NCBI GenBank assembly: GCA_022647725.1
Contig: JALCLG010000001.1
Location: 1,714,001-1,778,000 of the forward strand
DNA: 64,000 bases
Reading direction: 5' to 3'
Origin: Bacilli bacterium
GTDB taxonomy: Bacteria > Bacillota_I > Bacilli_A > RFN20 > CAG-288
Shown here: positions 20,330 through 29,159 of the stretch, one piece after another
How the letters are laid out: every line of letters starts with the position of its first letter
Position numbering within the stretch: the first letter of the stretch is position 1
Made by a program: the position numbers and the translations under genes
The notes under the pieces: model-generated
The model's database searches: none
The model's input: only the letters and a program-made list of their open reading frames with translations
What the model was told of the DNA's origin: nothing

Positions 20330-20695
20330 TCGCGTCTCCTTTCAATAAAACAACCCGTTTAGTCTAATTTATTGCTTTATTGTGGGAAAGTGGAAACTTG
20401 AAATACAAAAATAATAAAACTTTCGAATATTAAAAGAAATAACCGCAACTTAGGCTACTTTTTTGGCCCGTAAAATTAGCATTGTAAATGAAAAGAATTT
20501 GAGAAAGCGATTACATTTTTATTATTTTGTCCACCGATTGCGGGCATCTTGAACAAAAGAGGCTTAAATTCTTATCTTTTCAGACAAGGTTACCCCCTCT
20601 TTTCTGACTTTGGAACCAGCAGTTCCGAAAGTTGGAAGTCAAAAGGGTTTCTTTTCGCTCTCTTTCTTCCTAGACTAGAGACTGAGGATAACACA
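20330..20695. other. AT-rich divergent promoter region
   Basis: This 366-bp gap lies between two divergent genes, the giant lipoprotein (minus) and an XRE regulator (plus). It is markedly AT-rich from 20340 to 20530. The frame of the XRE gene stays open back to 20549, but that part is low in family similarity and is not taken as coding. No clear operator dyad was found. Confidence 0.4.
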
Positions 20696-21484
20696 ATGGC
20701 TGCAATGAAAGACCGGCTCTATGAGGAACGGAAGAAACATGGCTTAAGCCAGGAAGACGTCGCTAGGAAGTTGGATGTTTCGGCCAAGGCTGTCAGCAAA
20801 TGGGAGACCGGCGAAAGCCAGCCTACCTTGGATAACATGGCAAAGCTCTCGGACCTTTACCAGCAGAGCGTGGATTATCTGCTGGGCAAGGAAGCGACAC
20901 CGTCCGTCTCCGCCACAGGTCCGGTGCCTTCACCGGCTGCTAAGCCCCAGCGCTTCGGCTTCTTCTTCCTGCCGCTGGTGATGAGTCTTCTTGCCATTGC
21001 TCTCTTCATTCTTTATAGTCCGGTTTTTGCCATTATCCATGTGACCAGCGGCGTGGGTGGCCTGACCGGTGACTTAGGAACGACTTCTTTCGACAGCTAT
21101 CACCTTTTCCTGGGATCATCTGATTGGTTCATCCGGGTTTTCTTTGCCGCGGACCTTGTCTTGGAGTCTTTTCTTGTCCTTTGGGGCATCGGCCTCAGCC
21201 TTTTTATTCCTATCCGGAAATGGGCACCGACCCGCTGGATCAGTCTGTCGGCAGCAGGACTGGCTGCCTTGTTTGTCACGCTGAGCTATGGGCTTCTGCT
21301 TCCGGGACTTTCCCATCCGAGTGTTTCCACTTATGCCTCATTTACCTTGACGGCCACGCCGGTTTATTCCTTAGGTCTCTTGATAGCCATCCTATGTTTG
21401 ATTTGGGCTCGGGTCCTCTACTTGTTGTTCCTGATTCTGAGGTTAGCAAGGACAGCCAAGAAAGCCATCTCTCCCAAAGCTTAG
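20696..21484 (+). CDS. XRE-family regulator with membrane domain
   Basis: 262 residues from the ATG preceded by GAGGATAACACA. The HTH spans residues 1-62 (KDRLYEERKKHGLSQEDVARKL, then SAKAVSKWETGESQPTLDNMAKLSDLYQQSVDYLLG). After a Pro/Ala linker come four to five membrane helices. The in-frame upstream start at 20549 would add 49 residues without HTH character. It stands 67 nt before the amylase gene and opposite the lipoprotein operon, either of which it might regulate. Its type resembles the gene at 13322-14323. Confidence 0.75.
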   Translation: MAAMKDRLYEERKKHGLSQEDVARKLDVSAKAVSKWETGESQPTLDNMAKLSDLYQQSVDYLLGKEATPSVSATGPVPSPAAKPQRFGFFFLPLVMSLLAIALFILYSPVFAIIHVTSGVGGLTGDLGTTSFDSYHLFLGSSDWFIRVFFAADLVLESFLVLWGIGLSLFIPIRKWAPTRWISLSAAGLAALFVTLSYGLLLPGLSHPSVSTYASFTLTATPVYSLGLLIAILCLIWARVLYLLFLILRLARTAKKAISPKA

Positions 21485-21551
21485 AAGGTCAATGGTATAC
21501 TATGCTTAGCCAAAGAAAACATCGACGCCTGTTCTTTTAGGAGGCAAGCCT

Positions 21552-22838
21552 ATGGCATTAACGACACCGACGACGTATCGGAATCAGGTCATCTATTCGA
21601 TCTTCACCCGCCAGTATTCCCAAGAAGGGACGTTTCAGGCTGTCTTGAAGGATCTTCCCCGGATCAAGGCACTCGGGGTCGATATCCTCTGGCTGATGCC
21701 GATTCATCCGATTGGCATGGAAAACCGCAAAGGGACCCTCGGAAGCCCCTATGCGAACCAGGATTATCGGTCTATCAACCCCGAGCTTGGGACGCGGGAT
21801 GACTTTATTGAATTAGTGGATGCCATCCATCAGCAAGGCATGAAAGTCATCATCGATGTGGTCTATAACCATACCTCACCGGATTCCGTCCTCGCAAAAG
21901 ACCATCCGGACTGGTTCCTCCATAAAGCCGACGGCTCCTTTGGCAACAAGATCGGTGACTGGTCGGATGTCATTGACCTGGATTATTCCCATCCGGAGCT
22001 TTGGGACTATCAGATTGAGACCCTGAAACAGTGGGCTCGGTATGTCGACGGCTTCCGCTGTGATGTGGCACCTTTGGTGCCGCTTGCCTTCTGGCTCAAA
22101 GCCCGGCAGGAAGTCAGTCAGGTAAGGCCGGACTGCTTCTGGTTGGCGGAGTCGGTGGAGCCGGAGATGATCCGCTCTTGTCGGAAGGCAGGGATTCCCT
22201 GCCTCTCCGACAGCGAACTCTACCAAGTCTTCGATGCCACCTATGAGTATGACATCTACCTTGATTTCCTGGGCTATCTGACCGGGAAATCCTCCTTGGC
22301 AGGCTATGCCGAGAAGATCAATGCCCAGGAAGCCATTTATCCGGCTAACTATGTGAAACTGCGCTGCTTGGAAAACCATGACCGGCGGCGGATAGCCGAT
22401 CTCGTCAAGGATGAGAAGACCCGCCGCAACTGGACCGCCTTCCTTTATTTCCAGCAAGGCATCACTCTTCTTTATAACGGTCAGGAGAAGGAAGTCACCC
22501 ACCAGCCGAGCCTCTTTGACAAAGACCCAATCCTCTGGGATACCGGCCATGACCAGACCGAACTGCTAACGAGGCTGGCCCAGCTGAAAAAGGATCCGCT
22601 TTTTGCTCAGAGCTCCTATGAAGTGAAAGTCGTGGCGGAGAAGGGCTTAGTGGCCCGGCGCTTCGGCCTGGGCAAGGAATTGGTGGGTTTATTCCAAGTC
22701 AAACGGGATTCCAGCCCGCTCTTAACAGAGCTACCGGATGGCACGTACCATGATCTTGTCTCCGACCAGGATTTCCGCATTGAAAAAGGTCAGGCTCTCA
22801 CCCGTGGTGAGCCGGTCATTTTCTGGCTGAAAAAATAG
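21552..22838 (+). CDS. GH13 alpha-amylase family glycosidase
   Basis: A 428-residue (beta/alpha)8 glycoside hydrolase, acting on alpha-glucan oligosaccharides in the cytoplasm, since no signal peptide is present. GH13 conserved regions are seen in order: VIIDVVYNHTSP, VDGFRCDVAPLVP (nucleophile Asp after Arg), FWLAESVE (acid Glu) and CLENHDRRR (transition-state Asp). TAGGAGG precedes the ATG by 6 nt. It is short for the family, with a trimmed B domain and a small C-terminal beta domain. The exact substrate cannot be told. Confidence 0.85.
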   Translation: MALTTPTTYRNQVIYSIFTRQYSQEGTFQAVLKDLPRIKALGVDILWLMPIHPIGMENRKGTLGSPYANQDYRSINPELGTRDDFIELVDAIHQQGMKVIIDVVYNHTSPDSVLAKDHPDWFLHKADGSFGNKIGDWSDVIDLDYSHPELWDYQIETLKQWARYVDGFRCDVAPLVPLAFWLKARQEVSQVRPDCFWLAESVEPEMIRSCRKAGIPCLSDSELYQVFDATYEYDIYLDFLGYLTGKSSLAGYAEKINAQEAIYPANYVKLRCLENHDRRRIADLVKDEKTRRNWTAFLYFQQGITLLYNGQEKEVTHQPSLFDKDPILWDTGHDQTELLTRLAQLKKDPLFAQSSYEVKVVAEKGLVARRFGLGKELVGLFQVKRDSSPLLTELPDGTYHDLVSDQDFRIEKGQALTRGEPVIFWLKK

Positions 22839-22845
22839 ACAGGGT

Positions 22846-23703
22846 TCAATCCTTGACGAAGTCCTTGAAGAAAGAGAGTGCCGTATCGGCACTCATATAG
22901 TCTGTTTTGTTGGCCGCATTCTCGAGATTCTTGACCAGGGCGGCTTCCGGATGGAACTGCAGACCGATGGCATAGGTCTTGTCCGTCCGTTCAATGGCCT
23001 CGATCATCGGCAGAGTATCGGTCAGGGTAGTTCCCGTGACTTTCAGGGCGGTATTGTCGACACTTAGAAGAGCCTGATGATGCCAGGAGGGACAGCCTTC
23101 CAGAGTCGCTTTTCCGGTGATGGATGAAAGATGAGATGACGGGACTACTGTCACGGAATGCTGGGAATAATCCCGATAAGCATCTCCGACTTTGACGTTG
23201 CGGTGTTCATTCTGACAGGTTAATCCATGGGCCTGAAAATAGGTCGGAATATCCTGCATCACACTGGCACCAGAGTAGACACCCCGCATCTGCATGCCTC
23301 GGCAGAAGCCCATCACTTTGATATTCTTCGTGAGGCAATAGGACATGGTCAGGTAATCCGAGATGTTCCGGGTGGCGTTATAGTCTTTCTCGACTACAAT
23401 GCCATGGCCGAGTTCCGGGGTCTTGTAAAGGGTCGGGGAGATATCCTCCTCGCCGTTGAAGATCACCCCTGTGATGTTCTTCATGACGCTTTCGATATTG
23501 GAATCCTTCTCGGCATGCGTCCGGACCAGGGTGGCATACTCCTGCTTCAGGATGCCGTTCTCGTCGACACAGCCGAAAGCCACTTGACCATTGGGATTGT
23601 AAATGACATCCGGAGAGGTGACTTGCTTCAGTAGGACGGGTGTCGCACCGGCCTTCGTGACCGCTTTGACGATATTGGTATAGAACTCGGAGTCAAGATC
23701 GGC
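22846..23703 (-). pseudogene. Class I glutamine amidotransferase (peptidase C26), 5' end missing
   Basis: A PuuD-like gamma-glutamyl hydrolase. The nucleophile elbow is VMGFCRGMQ, followed by an HQALLSV region and the catalytic His/Glu in GLQFHPEAALV. The gene reads in frame from DLDSEFYTNIVKAVTKAGATPVLL at about 23700, which is within the first strand-helix unit of the domain, so the start codon and first strand are absent. At that point the plus strand becomes a radical-SAM activase gene. A GTG at 23583 is internal to the domain and unlikely to be the real start. Confidence 0.7.
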
Positions 23704-23704
23704 G

Positions 23705-24066
23705 CGTCAGGCGATGGAGTCATACTGGACGTCAAAGCTTATGACGACAGCTTCCATACCTGGCTTTGCGGCGTCAGCAACCAGACGGCTCTTGCCAATC
23801 TTCATTACCTGCTTTCCGTTAACAAGCTGGAAGAGATCCGGACCGTCATCCTGCCTCGTTTTCCTGAGCAGAACGAAACAACGGTCCGTTCCGTCAGCCA
23901 GATTATTCAGGGCAAGACAATTTATAAACTTCTGCGCTACCGTCCTTTCGGCGTCCGTCCGGAAGGATTGGAGAAGATGGGAAAAGGCCAGGCCAGCCTT
24001 GAAGAAGGCCAACGTCTTTTTGATATTGCCAAGCAGTTAGGGGCGAGTCAGACGGTGCTGATCTGA
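23705..24066 (+). pseudogene. Glycine-radical enzyme activase (PFL-AE-like), C-terminal fragment
   Basis: Starting at DGVILDVKAYDDSFHTWLCGVSN and running through LHYLLSVNKLEEIRTVILPR and TIYKLLRYRPFGVR to TGA at 24064-24066, this is the last third of a pyruvate formate-lyase activating enzyme type radical-SAM protein. The radical CxxxCxxC loop and the start are missing. It begins precisely where the amidotransferase on the other strand loses its 5' end. No glycine-radical enzyme gene is near. Confidence 0.7.
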
Positions 24067-24099
24067 AAACGGCCTGGAAGGTCTCTATTATTTCCGCTT

Positions 24100-24775
24100 T
24101 TTGTAAAACAAAAGCACAGGGACAGAAGACGACTAAGACAGTGACGCCCCGCTGAAAGCCGAACCAGAAATCCTGGGTGGCTGCATAATAGCTAAGACAG
24201 GTTATCAAAGCCGTCAGGAAGCTGACTAAGACCATCCAGGCGGCCCAGCGGTTAGCCTTCCTGACGACTTTGGCCTTCTTGGAATCCTGCTCCTTGGCCA
24301 AGGCAACAATCCGCTGGAAAGAGGAGTTCTCTGAGCGGGAGGTTGCTTTAAAGAACAAGGCGGAGGTCAGATTCATCGTCCCGCTATAGACCTTGTCCCC
24401 GATTTTCTTCTCGACAGGAAGACTTTCCCCGGTCAAGGCACTTTCATCCAGCGTGGAGGCTCCGGAAAGGACCCTGCCGTCAATCGGGACTTCCTCGCCC
24501 GGCAGGACCTTCAGGATCAGACAGCCGACCAAAGCCAGGGATACCAAGACATCAGCGGTCACATCGTGATCCCGGATAAGACCAATCAAGGCTCCGATGG
24601 CAATCGGCACGGCGCATAAGACAATGGCAAACCAGGCCAGATCAAAAGGCAGTGCCTGGCTTTGGTTGGTCCAACCTAAAATCAGGGAGACCAGCAGTGT
24701 CACCCCGCCAAGGCTCGTTCTGACCAGCCGAATCCGTGCTTGATGCGTTTTATGCCAGCGGATGATACTTTTCAT
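24100..24775 (-). pseudogene. P1B-type metal-transporting ATPase fragment with internal gap
   Basis: From the ATG at 24775: two membrane helices, DVTADVLVSLALVG, then directly LPGEEVPIDG and DESALTGESLPVEKKIGDKVYSGT of the actuator domain, then helices ending at the ion site VFCPCA. About 80-100 residues usually found between the membrane pair and the actuator strand are missing near 24515, without loss of frame. Everything after CPC (phosphorylation DKTGT and nucleotide domains) is missing. Cd/Zn/Co-type ATPases share this layout. The preceding dyad suggests metal-dependent control. Confidence 0.75.
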
Positions 24776-24786
24776 GAAATCAATTT

Positions 24787-24807
24787 AATCGAACAGGTTG
24801 TTCGATT
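24787..24807. promoter_or_regulatory. Operator dyad before the metal ATPase
   Basis: A perfect 9-bp inverted repeat, AATCGAACA and TGTTCGATT, with a 3-nt spacer lies 11 nt before the ATPase start. Its form resembles the sites of ArsR/SmtB-family metal sensors (TGAACA...TGTTCA type). No such regulator gene is in the window. Confidence 0.6.
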
Positions 24808-24999
24808 CTAGTTTAGGGCGAACAGCGCCCGAAAAGCACAAAAAAAATCGACTCTTTTTGTTCTTGAAAAGAGCGATAGCTAACGGATTCTCTAACTTTT
24901 CACCTTCCCGTCGTTAACTTGTAGCTTATGGCTTTTCCTCTTTTAATAAAAGCCGATTAAACAAAGAGAAAGGCTTGCTGCCTTCTCGGGAAGGATGCT

Positions 25000-27045
25000 A
25001 TGAAAAAGAAAATAACATTGGTTTCGCTTTGGGTCATTCTCGCCCTGGTGACGACCGCCTGCCATGTCTCGCAGGCCAGCACGTCTTCTGCTTCCAACAG
25101 TCCGACTGCCTCGACCAGCCCGAGCACGGCTCCGTCGGTCGGCAGTGAATCGGCTTCTCCGGTCTCGGCCTCGGAATCTGCGTCTGCCTCGGTCAGTGGG
25201 TCCGTCTCGGTCTCTCTTCCTTCGCCGCTTCATGCCAAGGATGCCACGACTTATGTTCTGACGGATACCGGCATTGAGAGCGATGCCACGACTCTTTATA
25301 CGTTGGACGGCTATTCCGATATTCCTTTCTTAGACATCTCGGATGCTCTTAGCCAGCTGCAGCGGTCTTTGAACGATTCCACTCTGACGACGTCCCTCGA
25401 GGGCGTTGTCACCGTCGGACGGAGTGAAAATACCGCCACGGTATCTTTTGATTTCAACAGCCAGACCGTGACCTTTTCCAATTTGGATCTCTATGCGGCT
25501 AACCATGGCAAAAACAGCGGCCTCAATCTGTTTTCATCCATGGGATACTTAGACGATGGTGTCACCCCAAATATCTGATGGATTATTCCTCATTAGGCAT
25601 CGACAACTATCGGCAGGGAAACGTGGTGACTGTTGATCTCAAGAAGTATTCCGTTCCGACGCATTGGGAAAACGGCCACGGCTATCTGACGGTGCAGACC
25701 TTTGCCGATATGGTCTTTTCGCCACGGAACATCGTCCTGGCCTTCAACGGAGAGAACCTTTTCATGAGCGGCGCCTACTTCAGCGACGAAATGCTCAGCA
25801 CCTTCTATAGCGTTGAAACAAAGAAGACCAGGAGACACCTCCGTGCCTCCGCCAACGCCGGCGGCAATATTGTAATGCCGACGGGCCGGTTCCCCCTAGG
25901 GGGAACCCCTCTTGGACAGAGACGGAGGAATGTCCTGATCTAAGTATAAGAAAAACCGCAGTGAGGCGATGGCTCTTTATTCCCGGAATGAGTTGGCTCT
26001 TTTCATGGATTTCAAGTATGGCCTGAAGGACGGACATAACATCACCGATTTTGATTCGTTCTTCAAGCAGACCGGATTGGATGACAAACTGCTTTCAACG
26101 GATGCGTTGGTTGCCAATAAAGGCATTCAGGAACTGATCGCCAAATACCTGGGTGACTTCCATAGTTCTCTTTTGCATTCTTCCGCTTATGCCGGAAAGG
26201 AGGCTTTGGACACCATCAAGAGTGATGCCACCCTGAAATCCCCGTCTTATCAAGAATATCAGATGATCCGTTATGCTTATTCTACGGCCCGGGCCAACTA
26301 TTTCAAGGCCTTGTACTCCGAAGAGGCCCCCGCTTGCTATGAAACCTATGGCAAGGATACCGATAGCACGACCGTCAAGGATACTGCCTATATTACTTTT
26401 GATCATTTTAGTATTCCCAGCAGCGGCACGGATTATTATAAGACGGCTCCGACGGCTGCTGCGACCGATACCTTCGGCATCCTGGCCTATGCTTACAGTC
26501 AGATTGCTGCCGATACCAACATCAAGAACATTGTCCTTGACCTTTCCTGCAATGGTGGCGGTTCCCTCAATGCCGGTATCTACACGGCGGGTGCCTTTCT
26601 TCCTTACGGCATTCTCCATGCTGAGGATACCACGTCGGGGGCTATGGGAGAGTTTACCTACCACTCGGATCTCAATTTGGATGGCAAGTATGATGCTTCC
26701 GACTACTTCTTCGGTCTGGCCCAAAAGCGAAGCCGAAGCTTCAAGCTTTACTGTCTGACCTCCCCGGCTAGCTTATCCTGCTCCAACTTTGTCGCCTCGG
26801 CCTTCAAGGAATCCAATCAGATCCGCCTGATCGGCGGAAACACCAGTGGCGGTGCCTGCATCGTCGAGAATGGCACAACCGCGGACGGCACCTATTTCCG
26901 GACTTCCGGAAATAGTCGCCTCTGTACCATGCGCAACGGCGCTTATCAGCCGATCGAAGATGGCATCAAGGTCGATTACTCTTTGGATGGCTATGATGAT
27001 TACTTCAACCGCACCAAGCTAACCAATTTCATCGAAAACCTTTAA
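25000..27045 (+). pseudogene. S41-peptidase lipoprotein 1, broken paralog
   Basis: A lipoprotein (LALVTTAC lipobox) with a Ser-rich linker and a C-terminal S41 (tail-specific protease) domain: IVLDLSCNGGGSLN, LTSPASLSCSNFVASAF with the catalytic Ser, and IGGNTSGGACIVEN. It parallels the intact gene at 27236 throughout. One A is missing from the run at 25569-25571, which shifts the frame. A palindromic insert of about 121 bp at 25828-25948 interrupts it again. The part after the insert resumes at KNRSEAMALYSRNEL. AAGGA lies 5 nt before the ATG. Confidence 0.75.
25828..25948. mobile_element. GC-rich palindromic insert, MITE-like
   Basis: Relative to the paralog, about 121 bp are inserted here. 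The ends form an imperfect inverted repeat (CAGGAGACACCTCCGTG at the left, the complement of CAGGACATTCCTCCGTC at the right). Inside lie a perfect 20-bp palindrome (25888-25907, GGTTCCCCCT and its complement) and a GGCA/TGCC hairpin. AAG flanks both sides and might be a target duplication. It encodes nothing. It resembles a MITE or REP-type element; no second copy was found in the window. Confidence 0.55.
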
Positions 27046-27062
27046 CGGCCTTCATTTCACAA

Positions 27063-27092
27063 GCTGCGGGCCTCCGGCCTGAAGATTTTTTG
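27063..27092 (+). terminator. Probable terminator of S41 gene 1
   Basis: GGGCC and GGCCT (one G-U pair) around a 3-nt loop are followed by a run of six T, 18 nt past the stop. Confidence 0.45.
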
Positions 27093-27235
27093 ATGACCGG
27101 AAATCAAGAGCCGTTCAAGCAGAATCCTAGAGAAGCGGCCCTGGAAAAAAGTGAAAAAACGGACAGGAGATTTCCTTTTTTTAAAAGACCTTAGGTTTAT
27201 AATCGTTAGCGTAGAACCCCAGAAAGGAAAACAGT

Positions 27236-29071
27236 ATGAAATCCAAATTTTTGGCTACTTTGTCGCTGCTGTTGATGACCGCCGTCGTCTCTGGCTGCCA
27301 TAAAAACACCAGCGCCTGTCCGTCGGCCACTCCGAGCACTTCGTCGTCTGAACAAGTGACCTCGGCCTCGACCAGCAAAGACAGTCCCGTCTCCGGTTCG
27401 CCTTCCGTCTCTGCCTCAGTTTCCGCCTCCGTATCGACCTCGGTCGCCCCGGCCCATGTCCTTACTTCGAAGTCCGTGACCTGCTATGTCAATTCCATGG
27501 CTTCTTCCGCTCCCATGAACGTTTACTTTGATAACAACAATGAGGAAATTCCTTTCTTCTCCCTCGCGGAGTTTTTCCCGATCGCTGCCGGCTTGTTAGG
27601 CTACACCCAGCAAACAGCCACGTTGGCCCTTACCGGAAATGTGCTAACGGTCACCATGCCTAATGGCGAGACTGCCCTTCTTGATTTTGATGCCGGAACC
27701 ATGACCATTCCTCATCGGGAGGGCTTCCTCGCTTCTCTCGGCCGGACTTCGGCGTTGGATATCCTTTCTGCCTCTGGCTTTGTCAGTGCCGACAACAAGG
27801 TTTGCTATGTTGAGGACTTGGATAGCTCCTCCTACAATCAGGGAAACACGGTGGTTATTGACCTGAAGGCCTATCAGATTCCCATGATTCTGGATAACGG
27901 CGTCGGCTATCTCCCGCTGCAGACCTTCTCGGATTTCATCCTGAATCCGATCGGTCTGGCTTTCTACTATAACGGGCAAACTCTTTATTTAGCAACAGGA
28001 AGTCTCGGCGATATGAAGGATTCCTACTACAGCGCTAAAACGGGGAACCGTTCGGCGACACTCGCGGATTTCACCTATCGGGAACTGTGTCTGAACCTTG
28101 ACAGCAACTATGGTCTCAAAGCGGAGCATAAGATCACGACGTTCGATGACTATTTCACCCGGACGGGCAGGAAAGCGGATTTGCTTTCCACGGACCCCCA
28201 GAAGGCCGATGCTGCCTTAGCCTATGTTCTGGCCAATGATCTCGATGACGGTCATTCCAAGAGCGTTGGTCCTTCCTATCTTTCGGGAGCGGATTTCGAT
28301 GTCCGGAACTCGAAGTATAACGGTGTCTCTAACCTGGCTTGGGATTCCACCTCCTCCACCTTCACCGCGGCCCGGGAAAAAGCTTTAGGAAAAACCATCT
28401 CACATTATGAAGTGGTCGGGGATACGGCTTTTATCACCTTTGATGAATTCACCTCCCGGACTTCAGATTATTACGCCACTGCCCCTACCCTGGAAAACGC
28501 TGCAAAGGATACGTTTGCCCTGGTCGGCTATGCTCAGAAGCAGATCACAACGAATTCAGCCATAAAGAATGTCGTCGTGGACTTAAGCTGCAACGGCGGC
28601 GGCAGTGCCGATGCTGCCCTCTATATCGGCAGCTGGATGACCGGCAAGGCAACGGTGAATCTGGAGAATCCGGAAACCATGGCTCAGGCCACTACCTCCT
28701 ATCGCTGCGATACCAACTACGACCACGTCTGTGATGACACGGATACCTTGGCGGGAAAAGGGCTTCATATCTATGGCCTGACAACCCTTTGCTCCTTCAG
28801 CTGCGGCAATCTTCTTCCGAACCTGCTCAAACAGAGCCATGCCGTCAGCCTGATTGGTCAGCGGACCGGTGGCGGAGCCTGCGTCGCGGAGAATTCCTCC
28901 AATGCGGATGGCGGCATTTACCGTATCTCCGGCGACAAGATGCTCTGCAATTCCATTAACGGCAGTTTCTACAATATCGATAGCGGCGTCGAGCCGGATT
29001 ATTATCTGCAGAACCCCGCTTCCTACTATGACCGCAGTGCCTTATCCACCTACCTCGACAGTCTTCGATAA
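27236..29071 (+). CDS. S41-peptidase lipoprotein 2
   Basis: An intact 611-residue lipoprotein. The signal ends at VVSGC, then a Ser-rich linker (SVSASVSASVSTS type) to about residue 75, a beta-rich N-terminal region (75-260), and an S41 protease domain with VVDLSCNGGGSAD, TLCSFSCGNLLP (nucleophile Ser in the FSC turn) and IGQRTGGGACVAEN. It would cleave exported peptides or proteins at the cell surface. AAAGGA precedes the ATG, and TATAAT at 27198-27203 is a good -10. The upstream neighbour is its broken duplicate. Confidence 0.8.
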   Translation: MKSKFLATLSLLLMTAVVSGCHKNTSACPSATPSTSSSEQVTSASTSKDSPVSGSPSVSASVSASVSTSVAPAHVLTSKSVTCYVNSMASSAPMNVYFDNNNEEIPFFSLAEFFPIAAGLLGYTQQTATLALTGNVLTVTMPNGETALLDFDAGTMTIPHREGFLASLGRTSALDILSASGFVSADNKVCYVEDLDSSSYNQGNTVVIDLKAYQIPMILDNGVGYLPLQTFSDFILNPIGLAFYYNGQTLYLATGSLGDMKDSYYSAKTGNRSATLADFTYRELCLNLDSNYGLKAEHKITTFDDYFTRTGRKADLLSTDPQKADAALAYVLANDLDDGHSKSVGPSYLSGADFDVRNSKYNGVSNLAWDSTSSTFTAAREKALGKTISHYEVVGDTAFITFDEFTSRTSDYYATAPTLENAAKDTFALVGYAQKQITTNSAIKNVVVDLSCNGGGSADAALYIGSWMTGKATVNLENPETMAQATTSYRCDTNYDHVCDDTDTLAGKGLHIYGLTTLCSFSCGNLLPNLLKQSHAVSLIGQRTGGGACVAENSSNADGGIYRISGDKMLCNSINGSFYNIDSGVEPDYYLQNPASYYDRSALSTYLDSLR

Positions 29072-29086
29072 ATTGCTCTGAGGATA

Positions 29087-29118
29087 AAAGGCAGGTGGGA
29101 AACCGCCGGCCTTTTTTT
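29087..29118 (+). terminator. Rho-independent terminator of S41 gene 2
   Basis: AAAGGC and GCCTTT enclose GGTGG/CCGCC with a GAAA loop, followed by seven T. It starts 16 nt past the stop. Confidence 0.8.
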
Positions 29119-29159
29119 GTGACAATTGAAATGCCGGAAGAGAACCGTGGCCAAGCCGG

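Noticed and set aside
23707-23709. TGA as an internal stop of the amidotransferase gene
   Set aside because: The sequence beyond it on that strand is the complement of the activase gene, not amidotransferase; it is a joint, not a nonsense mutation.
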